Positions 1 to 12,851 of a stretch of 64,000 nucleotides of DNA are shown piece by piece. Both the position numbers and the translations under genes were made by a program. Location: the NCBI GenBank assembly GCA_025765615.1, contig JAIVFJ010000106.1:124001-188000 (forward strand), given 5' to 3'. The notes under the pieces were generated by a model. That model did no database searches, was not told the DNA's origin, and worked only from the letters and a program-made list of their open reading frames with translations. Each line of letters opens with the position of its first letter. The stretch's first letter is position 1. This DNA comes from Zopfochytrium polystomum. Its lineage: Eukaryota; Chytridiomycota; Chytridiomycetes; Chytridiales; Chytridiaceae.

Positions 1-2
1 CA

Positions 3-1840
3 GAAGTAGAGAATGCAAAAGCCGCGCCGCCGCTCCCTCAACGCGCACATCAGCCTCAGATCAGCCCCCTCCCCGTGCCACGCGCTGTCCACGTCCCCAG
101 TTCGGATTCGCGCACCACCCTCGTTGGACCCAGAAGCAGCCTGACTCGGCCGAGCCCCGCACAGCACCATGCCTCTCCCGCACCGCAGCCCGCCGGCGCA
201 CATACGGCGACGTCCGCGATCTCCAGCGCCGCCGGCTCGGCCGCCAAGCCGAGAATGTACGCGCACGTCACGGCCAGAATCGACACCGGCCTCGGCGCAA
301 AGCGGCCTCTTGCGGGTGGGGCGGCGCCGCCGTCGGCGGTGAAGCCGAGCAGCTCAAACGGCGTACCCGTGCCTTCGCGACACGGAACGACCTCGCATCC
401 TCACCACCACCAGCAACAGCAGCAACATCCTCCAAAACACCGGCTGTCACCTCTCCCGCGCGCCGCCGCCGGCCCGACGTCGCGCCACACTCCCGCCCCG
501 CCCGCCGCCGCCGCCATCGCCGGCCGCCGCAGCCGCGCCGAGATGGCGAAGAACGACCCACCCACCACGGCGCGGAAGCGCGCCAAGGATCTGCGCGGTG
601 CGGCGCGGCCCGTTGAGACGGACGTGTACCCCGACGCGCCGATGGACATTGACGGAGAGGACTTTTACCAGCGCCACGACCAGCAGAGCCAGGTAGTGGC
701 GGCGAGTCAGCACGGCGGCGAAAAGGCGATGGTCGCAGCGCCGGCAAAGGTGTGCTTGTATGCACGCTGGGACGATGGGCATGATGATGACCCGTTGCTT
801 GTGTCGGAGTATGCGGAGGAGATTTTCGAGTATATGCGGGAGATGGAGGTAGGTGGATGAGAGTGGTTTTGCAGATTTGGAGAGAAGATCTTTGTGTTTG
901 TAGTGCTGAGTTAAAACGAGTTCGCGATTTGTTTTACTTACGCACGTCTCTTCCTCGGCACTCGTTTTTCCTCGATTTTGCCTCGCTCCGTCTTTCCCTC
1001 TTGAACAGCAAAAACACTTGCCCCAGCCAAATTACCTCAAAATCCAGCACGAAGTGGACGGTGCGGCGCGCAACATTCTGGTCAACTGGCTCATAGTAGT
1101 GCACGCGCGATTCAGCCTCCGGTGCGAGACGCTGTACCTGGCGGTCAACGTGATGGACCGATTCCTCTCGCTCAAGACGGTGTCGCTTCCCAAATTCCAG
1201 CTGGTCGGGATCGCGAGTCTGCTCATCGCGTGCAAGTACGAGGAAATTGAAGTGCCGGGCGTCGCGGCGCTCGAGTACATGGCCGACTACGGCTACTCGC
1301 GCGGCGAAATCGTGCGCGCGGAAAGGTACGTGCTCGGCACGCTGCGGCACGAGCTCGGGTGCCCGAGCCCGCTGTCGTTTGTGAGGCGGCTGGCGAGGAT
1401 TGACGGGTTTTTGCCCGCGCCGAGGACGCTGTGCGCGTTTGTTATGGAGGCGGCCTTGACGGACGAGATCATGATTGGCGCGCCACCGTCGATGCTGGCG
1501 GCAGGAGCCATGTATCTTGCGAGATGCATGTTGAGGATAGGAGCTTGGGTGAGTCTTTGTTTTTCTTTTTTTTTAATTATATGCGGGTTATTGTTCGCTT
1601 CCTTTCGTTTTTTCTGATCCTCTAACTGAACACGCCCCTTTCACGCTTCGTGCACCGCAGACGCCGCAGCACGCAATGGTGTCGGGCTACTCGGAGCAGG
1701 TTGTGACCGAGTGCGCCAAGGGGCTGTACAACACCATCAGCCGGCTGGACAGCCGCTCTTCCGTGTACCAAAAGTACTCTGAAGAGCGGTTCAGCGGAGT
1801 GGCAAAGTTTGTAGAGGCCTTCCTGCGAAACGGGGCTTGA
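3..1840 (+). CDS. B-type cyclin, 5' end outside window
   Basis: Cyclin partner of a CDK, expected to drive G2/M. The reading frame is already open at base 3 and has no convincing start; the first in-frame ATG is at 255, so the true start may lie upstream. Exons inferred: 3-848, 1009-1548 and 1661-1840, joined in phase 0 by GT-AG introns of 160 and 112 nt. Exon 1 is a low-complexity Pro/Ala/His-rich N-terminus ending in DPLLVSEYAEEIFEYMREME, the usual lead-in to a B-type cyclin box. Exon 2 holds the cyclin N-fold: RNILVNWLIVVH, YLAVNVMDRFLS, LLIACKYEEIE. The C-fold ends in exon 3 (YQKYSEERFSGVAKFVEAFL). The MRAIL-type motif is altered (ARNILVNWLIVVH; family usually has Asp-Trp-Leu and a Glu before VH). 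Family assignment is firm; the B subtype is inferred from the order of motifs. Confidence 0.88.
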
Positions 1841-1911
1841 CATATTTGTTTCGCCCACCCGTCGCCAGGCGGAATACGAGGACTCGTTTGCTTTTCTTTC
1901 TTGTTCATTTG

Positions 1912-1954
<43 letters not shown>

Positions 1955-2113
1955 TGGCTTGGAAAAGAAGAAGAATCCCCCTTTCCCTTCCTTTGATAGT
2001 CACGCACGGAGGGTTTGAAAAGTGTGTACGGTTTGTGGAGGATGTGTGTGAAAAACTCGTTGTTGGACAACAGAGTGAGTGAATGTGATTGCATCCACAG
2101 AGAAGAGAAGACG

Positions 2114-2169
<56 letters not shown>

Positions 2170-3319
2170 GTGAGTGAGTGAGAGAAAGAAAGAAAGACAC
2201 GAAGAGAGCCACCTCTCCGCTCGGACCAATCGTGGTGGGGGCCGTCACCTTCGTCACTTCATTGGCCGTGGCTGACGCGCTGATACACACTAAACAAAAA
2301 CAAACCACCACCGACAGGCAGGCAGGCGCGTTGCTGATTGGCGCAGATTGCGAAACAAGCAAAAGACATTCAGATCGATCGATCGATGGGAGGAGAGAGA
2401 GGGAAGGAGCGGTGGCTGAGTGTCTGTCTGTTTTGTTTTCCTCCACCCACCCACCCAACCCGCAAACGGACCCCGGTGCCTGCCATTCATTGCATTGCAT
2501 TGCACAGAAACTTGACAGGTTCGTTCATTCGTTGCCAACATCACTCACTCACACACTCACCAACCACCAAAGAGAGCATCGTTGCCCCTCCTTCATTGAA
2601 GGGGGAAAACCCAAGAAAGAACACGCTGGCCAAAAATGGAATGTTTTCATTTCACAATGCCTAATCAAATCACTCTATCACTCTATCACTCTGTCTGCTG
2701 TCTGTCTCACTCACTCTCTTTGTCTTTCCACTTCTCTCTCTCTGTCGCTGTCTCTCTGTCTCTCTGTCCCCGACCGAACTAGTGTACATAACGAGGGCTG
2801 CCGCCGTCTTCCGGACCGCGCGCGAGGTTTGAATTCATGTATATATACATATATATCTCTCTCTCTCTCTCTCTTTGTCCCTGTCCCTTTATACCTGTCT
2901 CTGCCTCTGGCGCTGCCGCTCACGAACTTTGGTTAAAAAACTCCAAAATAACCAACCAACCACCAAACTCAACTCGCAGCGACCACTCGATCGAGGACAA
3001 CGACAACACCAACAACAGCAATCTACTACGACGACGCCAATACGATCCCGGCCGCCTCTGCCTGTTCTATCCCGTTCTATCCCTGCTTGCGCCTCGCTTC
3101 AACGACGCCCAAGGCCGCTGTCCGCAACTTCAGCTGCCCACCCCGCCTCCTCCTCCTCCTTGGCTGTCTTGCCCAGACCGCCGAAGCCGAGGACCCCACT
3201 TCAAACATATAGAACGCGCTCGTCGGACGACAGCTCCCCATTTCACTTGACCCACCTGCCCTCCTCAGCGCTTTGCGTTTCGCGTTCCCATCATCAAAGC
3301 CTTTCCGGGCCACACGACA
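1841..3319. repeat. Microsatellite-rich intergenic spacer
   Basis: Spacer between the cyclin and the kinase. It holds a (GT)n tract at about 1913-1952, a (GA)n tract at about 2117-2166 grading into (GAGT)n and (GAAA)n up to 2197, a short (GATC)n at about 2373-2387, and CT-rich tracts at 2700-2765 and 2853-2875. The open frames here follow the repeats and their composition; I see no gene. The last few hundred bases before 3320 are CAA- and CCT-rich and probably serve as promoter and 5' UTR of the kinase. Confidence 0.85.
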
Positions 3320-4581
3320 ATGGAGTCAAATTTCGGCATAACCACTTCGCGAGTCCTCATAGACTCTACTCCAGAGGGCCTTGTGGGCAGGGGAAGCTTT
3401 GGTACGGTGCGGCGGGCAGTTTATGACGGAAATCCTGTCGCGGTGAAGACTTTCCATCTTCGTGTGCTTTCGAGAAGGGCGGCACAAGACTTTAAGAGGG
3501 AAGCACACCTCCTCACCCAGCTTACGCATCACAGGCTGGTGCGACATTATGGATGGCTTATCGAGCCAGACTTTTCCGCTCTCGTAATGGACTACTTGCC
3601 GCACGGGTCATTTTTCGATTTCTATACTGCAGATATCCTTGAGGAACCAAACAGTGCTATGCTACCTCCTGATTTTACAGCGCGTCTCCAACTTGCTGTC
3701 GACGTTGCAAGCGGCATGAATTTTCTGCACGCGCAGCTGCCGACTCCTCTCCTACATCGAGACCTCAAGTCCGTAAATGCTCTTTGCGATCACGACGTCA
3801 ACGGCCGCCTTCGGCTGAAACTGTCAGATTTTGGCCTCGCGCGGATAAAATCAGAAACTGTGTCCAAGCTCGGCGAGCCGACGTCCGTCGCGCAGCGGCT
3901 TTACAGGAGAACCCGACGGCACGAATGATTGCCGTGCGCGGTCCCAATGGTCGTGTTCTCTGGTCGGCGCCAGAGCTAAATGACCCTCACGAGCACTTTA
4001 CTACCTCCTGCGACGTTTTCTCCTTTGGAGTGCTCCTCACCGAAATCGGCAGCTGGGCGGGTCCCTTCACTATTCCGATTTCTCGGCTCAGTATCGAAGA
4101 TGTTCGCAAACAGTTGGACGGTGGTAGCCTGCCGGAGCTGCTGTTTCCATCGGACGTTCCCGCGGCATGGAAGGATTTGGTCTTGTCCTGCCTGTCTTTT
4201 GATCCTTCACTACGACCGCGCTTCTGCGATGCACTTTCAAATCTGATGAAGTTGCAGGCTCAACTTCCATTCCTTGTGCGAACTGCTCCCGTGGACGCTC
4301 GGCCACAAAGTACTGATGCTTCTGTACCCCATCCTTCTTCGTCTTCGTCCGCATCCTCATCACTTTTGTCGCACCTTTCGTCTGACGACAAAAAGGCAAA
4401 GTCATCGAGCGCTAGGCCTCTGACTTCATCAGCGATGGAGGACACTACCTCCTCGACTCTGGCAGAAAGCAGCCAGAGATCTGCGACTCGGAACCAAGTT
4501 ACTGAGCAGAGAGAAGTCAGAGAGATATCACGCCCCACGATTATTCCGAAAAAGAGGGTCGCTTTTCTGAGTGAGTCTTAC

Positions 4582-4616
<35 letters not shown>

Positions 4617-4626
4617 TTTTACATGA
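3320..4626 (+). CDS. TKL-like protein kinase with one frame break
   Basis: Probable Ser/Thr kinase of the tyrosine-kinase-like group. From the ATG at 3320 the kinase landmarks run in order: glycine loop GRGSFGTV, VAVK with the ATP-anchoring lysine, HRDLKSVN catalytic loop, DFGLAR, and after a frame change WSAPELND and DVFSFGVLLTEI. The frame must change once near 3890-3898, where one base appears to be missing; both sides align with the kinase fold, so this is either a consensus error or a recent lesion. The C-terminal tail is Ser-rich. The frame then runs into a 31-base T tract (4585-4615) and stops at 4626. A GTGAGT donor at about 4573 suggests that the tail may instead be spliced to a downstream exon. 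Substrate unknown. Confidence 0.8.
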
Positions 4627-4867
4627 CGGACACCTCCAAGGCGCCATATTCACCACTCTCATCTTGCTTATTGGGACTTCGACTTCCGCCGCGCTGCTGC
4701 AGCAAAACACACATAATCGTCTACCGGACGAAAGCTCTCCTTTGGACCTTTCCATGGTTGTGATGTTAATAGCAAGCAAAGCAATGTTGACCCTCGGTCG
4801 AGCGATTCTCTCAATGGTTATCCCTCCAGTAAAGTTCGAAACGGCGCATCCAATCTGGATCTTCACC

Positions 4868-5660
4868 ATGGCACCGCCTTCGCAGTTACTACCGACTTCA
4901 CCGGTTGCACCAATTCAGTCGACGGCAGACGACTGGCTAAATTTCCTTCGGGACAAACAAATCACCTCGTTGACCTTCTTTCCCCAGCTACACGATGATG
5001 CCTCCCCCTCCGACGCCGCCTGGATCGCGCGCTTCCACGGCACCAAAGAGTCGATCATTCCTGGTCCAAGTATATTAAGCAACCTGCCGCACGTGGCCTT
5101 TGCCGACGGCTTATCCCAGCGCACCGTATTCTCCCTCGTCGTGCCACTCCTCTACGACGAGGTCAGCCTTGAAAAGTCGCCGGCCCGTAAGTCGCAGTTC
5201 TTCTCCTCCCCCTTGCCCAACGTGCTCGATGTCCGCGGCGACCCCGCCTGCGGCGCCGCTGCCGCCGCACCGCCGACGGTGGAAATCAATGTCCTGAACA
5301 ATAGGCGGTCCTCGCTCCTTGACGCCCCCGATGGCGGCGTCGCCGTCGCACTTGCGGTATCCCTGCGGCTGTGTGGTGTGGCGGGCGGGGCATCCATGCT
5401 CGCTTCTGCCCCGGCTGGAGGTGATGGATGCGAAGAGGTGAAGCTTGTCGGTTCAACGAAAGTTCTTTGCTCTTCTCGGCCTTGACCGCCCTCGCGGGCA
5501 AGTCACCGGTGCGGGAGCCGGAGCCGGTGGAACATCTTCCACCGCTTCAACAAACGGTGACCCTCAACTGCCGGCGGCGGTGATTAAGTACCGCCATGCC
5601 GACCGCAGCGGCAGGCTCGCTGACCGTGACGCACGGATTTGTGACAGCTTCGAAGCATGA
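4868..5660 (+). CDS. Unknown protein, one frame break
   Basis: I do not recognise this protein. From the ATG at 4868 (MAPPSQLLPTSP) a frame rich in Pro, Ser and Ala runs to about 5455, where it must shift to a second frame (KFFALLGLDRPRG) that ends at 5660. The composition and GC content fit coding sequence. No transmembrane segment or known motif is visible. It begins roughly 300 bases after the kinase catalytic domain ends, and the region between carries the long T tract, so it could be a 3' exon of the kinase gene instead of a separate gene. Confidence 0.4.
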
Positions 5661-6177
5661 AAGGCCGTTTCAATTTTTTTTTTTCTTTTTTGAGCGAGTC
5701 TCTCAGTCGACAGATGAAGCGGCTGACTGGCCTTACGAGCCAAGCGACCTGGACTACTGCTGCTGATATTATTACCCTGCACTCAAAAAACCGGGAATTC
5801 TCAGTTTTAGTTGCATCAAAGTATTATTTTCCTCAAGCTTTTCCAGATGCTTGCGCTGTTTGAGGTGCATTTCTTTTCTTTCGTCATTCAACTGCATAAT
5901 TGTTTTTCTTCTTTAATTCTTCTGGTCCTCATTCCAACGAGAGGATATCGCGCTCGTCTCCTCCGTTTCCAAGTGGGCCCTTCACTAACAAAAAAAATGT
6001 TTTCTGCAGCTTGTATTGCTCTTCCTGTCCAAACTGGCATTCTCACCGATGAAAGAACAACTGTCAGTGAATCGTCTTTTATAACAAAATGATAAAAGTG
6101 ACAAGACAAACAGAAAAGGCTGTCAACTTTTTTTTGTCAAAATGATGGACGGTTTGGCGGGGCTGTTCGAAAGCAGG
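5661..6177. other. Intergenic, no gene seen
   Basis: AT-richer spacer with T runs and short open frames only. Nothing recognisable before the inverted LTR that starts at 6178. Confidence 0.6.
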
Positions 6178-6540
6178 TGTCAGGAACAGGGCAGGACAGG
6201 ACAAGGCAGACAAGGAACTGAGAGGAGTGATGATTGTATTGGAAACAATAATTCACTTGAGGGATGGGACAGGTCCCCCATCCCCCTTTTATACCTTTTG
6301 AGAGTCTTCCTTGTCAAGACTCAAAGAAAGTTCCAGAAAGAGCAATTAGTAATACAATGATACCAATGATACCAATGACAACAAGACAAGTCAGGAAAGC
6401 AAAGAAGGTTCCAGAAGGTTCCACAAGGTTCCATGAAGGAATGTTCTAGAAGGTTCCAGAAAGTTCCAGAAGGTTCCACAAGGTTCCATGAAGGAATGTT
6501 CTAGAAGGTTCCAGAGGTTTCCAGAGGGTGATTCATAACA
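6178..6540 (-). mobile_element. Solo LTR of the gypsy family, inverted
   Basis: On the minus strand this starts TGTTATGAATCA and ends CCTGACA, matching the LTRs at 6801 and 9649. It is flanked on both sides by the 5-bp repeat GCAGG (6173-6177 and 6541-6545), a clean target-site duplication that also fixes the LTR ends. Compared with the full element it carries a different number of the internal GAA/TTC units; eight contiguous heat-shock pentamers lie at 6438-6477. Confidence 0.92.
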
Positions 6541-6800
6541 GCAGGCGTCGATCGACACGGAGATCTTCCCATCTCTTCACCATAACAAAAAAAGAAAAAA
6601 GAAGAGGGTTGAACCACTAACAAAAGCGAAAGGCCGTTTTTCTTCTTTTTTCTTTCTCCTCTTTGTCTTCCAGAATCTCAACAAAACAGTAAGGCCGATG
6701 TTTTGACTTTCAATAAAACGAGAAAACTCGTGGGACAGGCTTTTGACCCGCGATGATATGGACCTTTCATCACCACGACGATTCAACTGGTCACCAGATG

Positions 6801-7153
6801 TGTTATGAATCACCCTCTGGAAACCTCTGGAACCTTCTAGAACATTCCTTCATGGAACCTTCTGGAACCTTCTGGAACCTTCTAGAACATTCCTTCATGG
6901 GACCTTGTGGAACCTTCTGGAACCTTCTTTGCTTTCCTGACTTGTCTTGTTGTCATTGGTATCATTGGTATCATTGTATTACTAATTGCTCTTTCTGGAA
7001 CTTTCTTGGAGTCTTGACAAGGAACACTCTCAAAAGGTATAAAAGGGGGATGGGGGACCTGTCCCATCCCTCAAGTGAATTATTGTTTCCAATACAATCA
7101 TCACTCCTCTCAGTTCCTTGTCTGCCTTGTCCTGTCCTGCCCTGTTCCTGACA
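6801..7153 (+). repeat. 5' LTR of gypsy element
   Basis: 353 bp. U3 carries the heat-shock-element array (6829-6928). The TATA box TATAAAA is at 7038-7044, and the inferred RNA start AAGTGAATTAT at 7073, about 35 bases downstream. Confidence 0.92.
6829..6928 (+). promoter_or_regulatory. Heat-shock-element array in LTR U3
   Basis: Alternating nGAAn and nTTCn pentamers in strict 5-bp register, the binding pattern of heat-shock factor: four units at 6829-6848, eight contiguous units at 6854-6893 and four at 6909-6928. The same array is in the 3' LTR at about 9677-9776. It lies about 110 bp upstream of the TATA box. Heat induction is an inference from the motif. Confidence 0.75.
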
Positions 7154-7155
7154 TC

Positions 7156-7166
7156 ATAATTCACTT
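7156..7166 (+). promoter_or_regulatory. Putative self-priming primer site (gypsy)
   Basis: ATAATTCACTT begins two bases after the 5' LTR and is the exact reverse complement of AAGTGAATTAT at 7073-7083, where the transcript should start. This is the arrangement known from Tf1/sushi elements, whose mRNA 5' end primes its own reverse transcription. Confidence 0.75.
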
Positions 7167-7193
7167 CACCCTCTCCCACTACTCTCTGCCATC

Positions 7194-8117
7194 ATGTCTG
7201 ACCCAAACAACACCTTCCCTGATGCAACTGCCTTCCAAGCCTTGATGGACCAATTACAAGCCCTTTCAAGACAGACACACCAACTTCAAGAACAAGTCCT
7301 TCACCAGCAGCACCAGCTTCAACAACAACTTCACCAACAAGAACATCAAGCTCTTCCCCTGCCTCAAGCCAACCAAGCAAGAGAGCCCAAGGTTCCCAGC
7401 CCTGACAAGTTCACTGGGCTGGCCAAAGACCTTAGGAACTTCATGGCCACTGTGGAGAATGTCATCCTTCTCCAACCTTCAAGATTTCCCAGTGAGCAAG
7501 TCAAGGTTCTTTTCACAAGCACCCTCCTGTCTGGTCAAGCTCAATCATGGTACAGATCTCTCCCAAGCACACCCACCACCCTGCAAGAGCTCTGGGAGGG
7601 GCTGGAAGCTACCTTTGGTGACCCCTACGCATCTTGGACAGCAAGATCCAAGCTCAAGCATATCAAGCAAGGAAAGCAATCTTGTGTGGCCTACACCAAC
7701 CAATTCAAGCAACTAGCCAGAGACTCTGGATACAATGATGCAGCTCTGATGGAGCTGTACCATGATGGTCTCCATGAGTCTATCCAAGACATGCTCTCCC
7801 AGTCTCTGCACATCCCTGAGACCTTGGAAGAGTACATTCTCCTTGCCATCAAGATTGACAACAGACTCTACTCCAAGAGGCTGAAGCAAAGACAAGTAGG
7901 AACTACATCAAGACCTACCCCAGTTCCTCAAGCTCTTACAGTTCCTGAACCCATGCAAGTGGATGCAGTTGAGACACTTCCTAAGGGTCCTCTGAGCCAA
8001 GAGGAGAAAACAAGGAGGGCCCAGCAGGGACTGTGTTTTTACTGTGGCTCCAAGGAGCATGCTGTCAAGGACTGCCCAAGGAAGAAGCACCCAAACTCCC
8101 AGGTCCAGGCTCATTGA
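7194..8117 (+). CDS. Gypsy gag
   Basis: 307-aa Gag from the ATG at 7194, 40 bases after the LTR. The N-terminus is a Gln-rich, probably coiled segment (about residues 15-60). The middle has the retrotransposon gag region (KFTGLAKDLRNFM, SGQAQSWYRSLP, YTNQFKQLARDSGY). A CCHC zinc knuckle (CFYCGSKEHAVKDC) is near the C-terminus. It forms the particle and binds element RNA. The frame is intact and ends at 8117; the pol remnant that follows is in another frame. Confidence 0.9.
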   Translation: MSDPNNTFPDATAFQALMDQLQALSRQTHQLQEQVLHQQHQLQQQLHQQEHQALPLPQANQAREPKVPSPDKFTGLAKDLRNFMATVENVILLQPSRFPSEQVKVLFTSTLLSGQAQSWYRSLPSTPTTLQELWEGLEATFGDPYASWTARSKLKHIKQGKQSCVAYTNQFKQLARDSGYNDAALMELYHDGLHESIQDMLSQSLHIPETLEEYILLAIKIDNRLYSKRLKQRQVGTTSRPTPVPQALTVPEPMQVDAVETLPKGPLSQEEKTRRAQQGLCFYCGSKEHAVKDCPRKKHPNSQVQAH

Positions 8118-9648
8118 GGGGCAATTCCCTGGACCCTCCTCCAAGCTGCCCCTGTTTCATCACCACCACCAGCACCACAAACACCTCAGATTCCAAGCCC
8201 CACCAACTCACCATGGATGTCAAGATTCAACTCTCACCCCACCATCCAAGACACACCTTTCATTGCTTCCTGACAGTGTGTGGGCCCATGCTATTTCCAA
8301 GGACCCCAAGCCTCACAAGATTCAAATCAGCCAAGAAGAGGAAAAACTTGAGATACTCAAGACAAGGCATGATGCAGCAACAGCTGGACACCCAGGAGAG
8401 CACAAGACATATGAGCTTGTTTCCAGAGACTTCTACTGGCCAGGCATGAGGAAGTACATCAAGAACTATGTCAGCAGCTGTGAAACCTGTCAAAGAAACA
8501 AATCCAGCAGACACAAGCCCTATGGACTTCTGGAGCCCCTCCCAATTGCCATCAGCCCTTGGTCATCAATATCCATGGACTTCATTGTGAAACTGCCCCC
8601 ATCCCATGGATTTGACTCTATCCTTGTTGTCATCTGCAGAAGGACAAAGTTGGCCCATTTCATCCCCTGCACTGAGAATATAGATGCACAAGGAACAGCA
8701 GACCTGTTTTTGCAGCACATATTCAGGCTCCATGGGCTGCCTCAGTCAATCGTCAGTGACAGAGGACCACAGTTCAGATCTCAATTTTGGAAAGCACTCA
8801 CAGCAGCCCTTGGAATCAAGTCTCAACTGTCAACTGCTTATCACCCTCAGACTGATGGACAAACAGAAAGAACAAACCAGACTCTGGAGCAGTATTTGAG
8901 GTGCTATGTCAGCTATCAACAGGATGATTGGCCCACCCTCCTTCCACTGGCAGAATTTGCTCTCAACAATTCTCTCCACTCAAGCACCCAGCTATCTCCT
9001 TTCTTTGCAACCTATGGCTTCAATCCAAGAGGAGATCTTCTGGGACAAGAGACCCTATCCAATGTCCAAGCTCCTGCTGCGGCTTCACACTTACATAAGC
9101 TCAAGATCATCAACTCCTTCCTGGACTCCACCCTGAAGCAAGCCCAAGAAGATGCCTCAAGATTTGCCAACACTCACAGAATGGACCATGACCTTGCTGT
9201 GGGTCAGCAAGTTTGGCTTCTGAGGAAGAACTTGCAGACCAAAAGACCAAGTCCCAAGCTAGACAACCTCAAGTTGGGTCCTTTCAAGATCTTGGAGCAA
9301 ATCAATCCAGTCACCTTCAAGCTGGATCTCCCTGCATCCATGAAGATCCACCCAGTTTTCCATGTCAGCCTTTTAGAGAAGTTTGTGGCCAATTCCATTC
9401 CAGGCAGAGTTGTTCCTCCTCCTCCTCCAGTTGAGGTAGAAGGTGAAGAGGAATTTGAGGTTGAACAAATCTTGGATGCCAAGTGGTTTGGAAGAACACT
9501 CAAGTTCCTTGTTAAGTGGAAAGGTTACTCAGATGCTGACAACACCTGGGAGCCTGAGTCAAACCTCACTCACTGCCAAGACCTTCTGCTCGAGTTCAAG
9601 ACCAGGTACCCCACCAAGTTGCAGAAGAGGCCTAAAAGGGGGAGATGA
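8044..9648 (+). CDS. Gypsy pol remnant: integrase plus chromodomain
   Basis: Open from 8044, but only the part from about 8300 is recognisable. It has an HHCC zinc-binding domain (HDAATAGHPGEHKT ... CETCQRNK) and the DDE core (SMDFIVKLP, VSDRGPQFRS, QTDGQTERTNQ), all catalytic residues present. A GPF/Y-like region follows (LKLGPFKILEQ), then a C-terminal chromodomain (KFLVKWKGYSDADNTWEP). The stretch before the integrase reads as broken protease-region sequence, so RT and RNase H were removed by an internal deletion of roughly 2 kb. The integrase looks functional and could act in trans. A chromodomain usually directs insertion to chromatin with a given histone mark; here that is inference. 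Confidence 0.88.
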   Translation: MAPRSMLSRTAQGRSTQTPRSRLIEGQFPGPSSKLPLFHHHHQHHKHLRFQAPPTHHGCQDSTLTPPSKTHLSLLPDSVWAHAISKDPKPHKIQISQEEEKLEILKTRHDAATAGHPGEHKTYELVSRDFYWPGMRKYIKNYVSSCETCQRNKSSRHKPYGLLEPLPIAISPWSSISMDFIVKLPPSHGFDSILVVICRRTKLAHFIPCTENIDAQGTADLFLQHIFRLHGLPQSIVSDRGPQFRSQFWKALTAALGIKSQLSTAYHPQTDGQTERTNQTLEQYLRCYVSYQQDDWPTLLPLAEFALNNSLHSSTQLSPFFATYGFNPRGDLLGQETLSNVQAPAAASHLHKLKIINSFLDSTLKQAQEDASRFANTHRMDHDLAVGQQVWLLRKNLQTKRPSPKLDNLKLGPFKILEQINPVTFKLDLPASMKIHPVFHVSLLEKFVANSIPGRVVPPPPPVEVEGEEEFEVEQILDAKWFGRTLKFLVKWKGYSDADNTWEPESNLTHCQDLLLEFKTRYPTKLQKRPKRGR

Positions 9649-10001
9649 TGTTATGAATCACCCTCTGGAAACCTCTGGAACCTTCTAGAACATTCCTTCA
9701 TGGAACCTTCTGGAACCTTCTGGAACCTTCTAGAACATTCCTTCATGGGACCTTGTGGAACCTTCTGGAACCTTCTTTGCTTTCCTGACTTGTCTTGTTG
9801 TCATTGGTATCATTGGTATCATTGTATTACTAATTGCTCTTTCTGGAACTTTCTTGGAGTCTTGACAAGGAACACTCTCAAAAGGTATAAAAGGGGGATG
9901 GGGGACCTGTCCCATCCCTCAAGTGAATTATTGTTTCCAATACAATCATCACCCCTCTCAGTTCCTTGTCTGCCTTGCCCTGTCCTGCCCTGTTCCTGAC
10001 A
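9649..10001 (+). repeat. 3' LTR of gypsy element
   Basis: 353 bp, nearly identical to the 5' LTR, preceded by a purine tract and by the stop codon of the integrase frame at 9646-9648. Confidence 0.92.
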
Positions 10002-10109
10002 TCATGACAGAACTTATCACAACAGCAATATTGATTCCTTGAAAGTGAATGCTTCTCTTCCAGTTCCTCGTGTGGTTCGGATGTTTTGGGTTCAAATTGC
10101 GCCGCAACT

Positions 10110-10258
10110 TGACATGGCGGCTTTCTTTCTTTCTTTCGTTTCTTGGTTTCATTCTTTCTTTCTTTCATTCATTCTTTTCTTTCTTTTTTTCTTTCATTCT
10201 TTTTTCTTTCTTTCATTCTTTCATTCTTTCGATTCTTACTTTCTTTCTTTTTTTCCCG
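10110..10258 (+). repeat. (TTTC)n pyrimidine tract before DBP2
   Basis: Run of TTTC/ATTC units immediately upstream of the helicase start, with CT-rich sequence continuing to 10352. Probably promoter or 5' UTR. The overlapping open frames (repeats of FFLS) are artefacts. Confidence 0.75.
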
Positions 10259-10352
10259 CTTCTCCGCGCGACACTTTGGACAAAACTCTTCCCTCGTCCT
10301 TCCCCTCGACTGCGACTTCGACTCTCTTCTCCCGAAAACCACTAACAGAACA

Positions 10353-12851
<2,499 letters not shown>

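Larger units (their letters stand above)
6801..10001 (+). mobile_element. Ty3/gypsy chromovirus, internally deleted
   Basis: Two 353-bp LTRs (6801-7153 and 9649-10001, TGTTATG...CCTGACA) differ at only about two positions, so insertion was recent. The purine tract before the 3' LTR is at about 9634-9648. Between the LTRs are gag, integrase and chromodomain, while protease, reverse transcriptase and RNase H are gone, so the copy is non-autonomous. The chromodomain and the self-complementary primer site place it near the Tf1/sushi chromoviruses. Flanking pentamers AGATG and TCATG do not match, so there is no clean target-site duplication; the copy may have recombined. Confidence 0.93.

Noticed and set aside
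268..782. Long minus-strand frames opposite the cyclin first exon
   Set aside because: Shadows of GC-rich, repeat-biased coding sequence on the plus strand; no motif of their own.
2000..2936. Long frames on both strands between cyclin and kinase
   Set aside because: They translate (GA)n, (CT)n and GAGT repeats (SLSLSL, THTHTH); not proteins.
6796..10006. Target-site duplication for the gypsy element
   Set aside because: Flanks AGATG and TCATG share only three positions; not accepted as a duplication.
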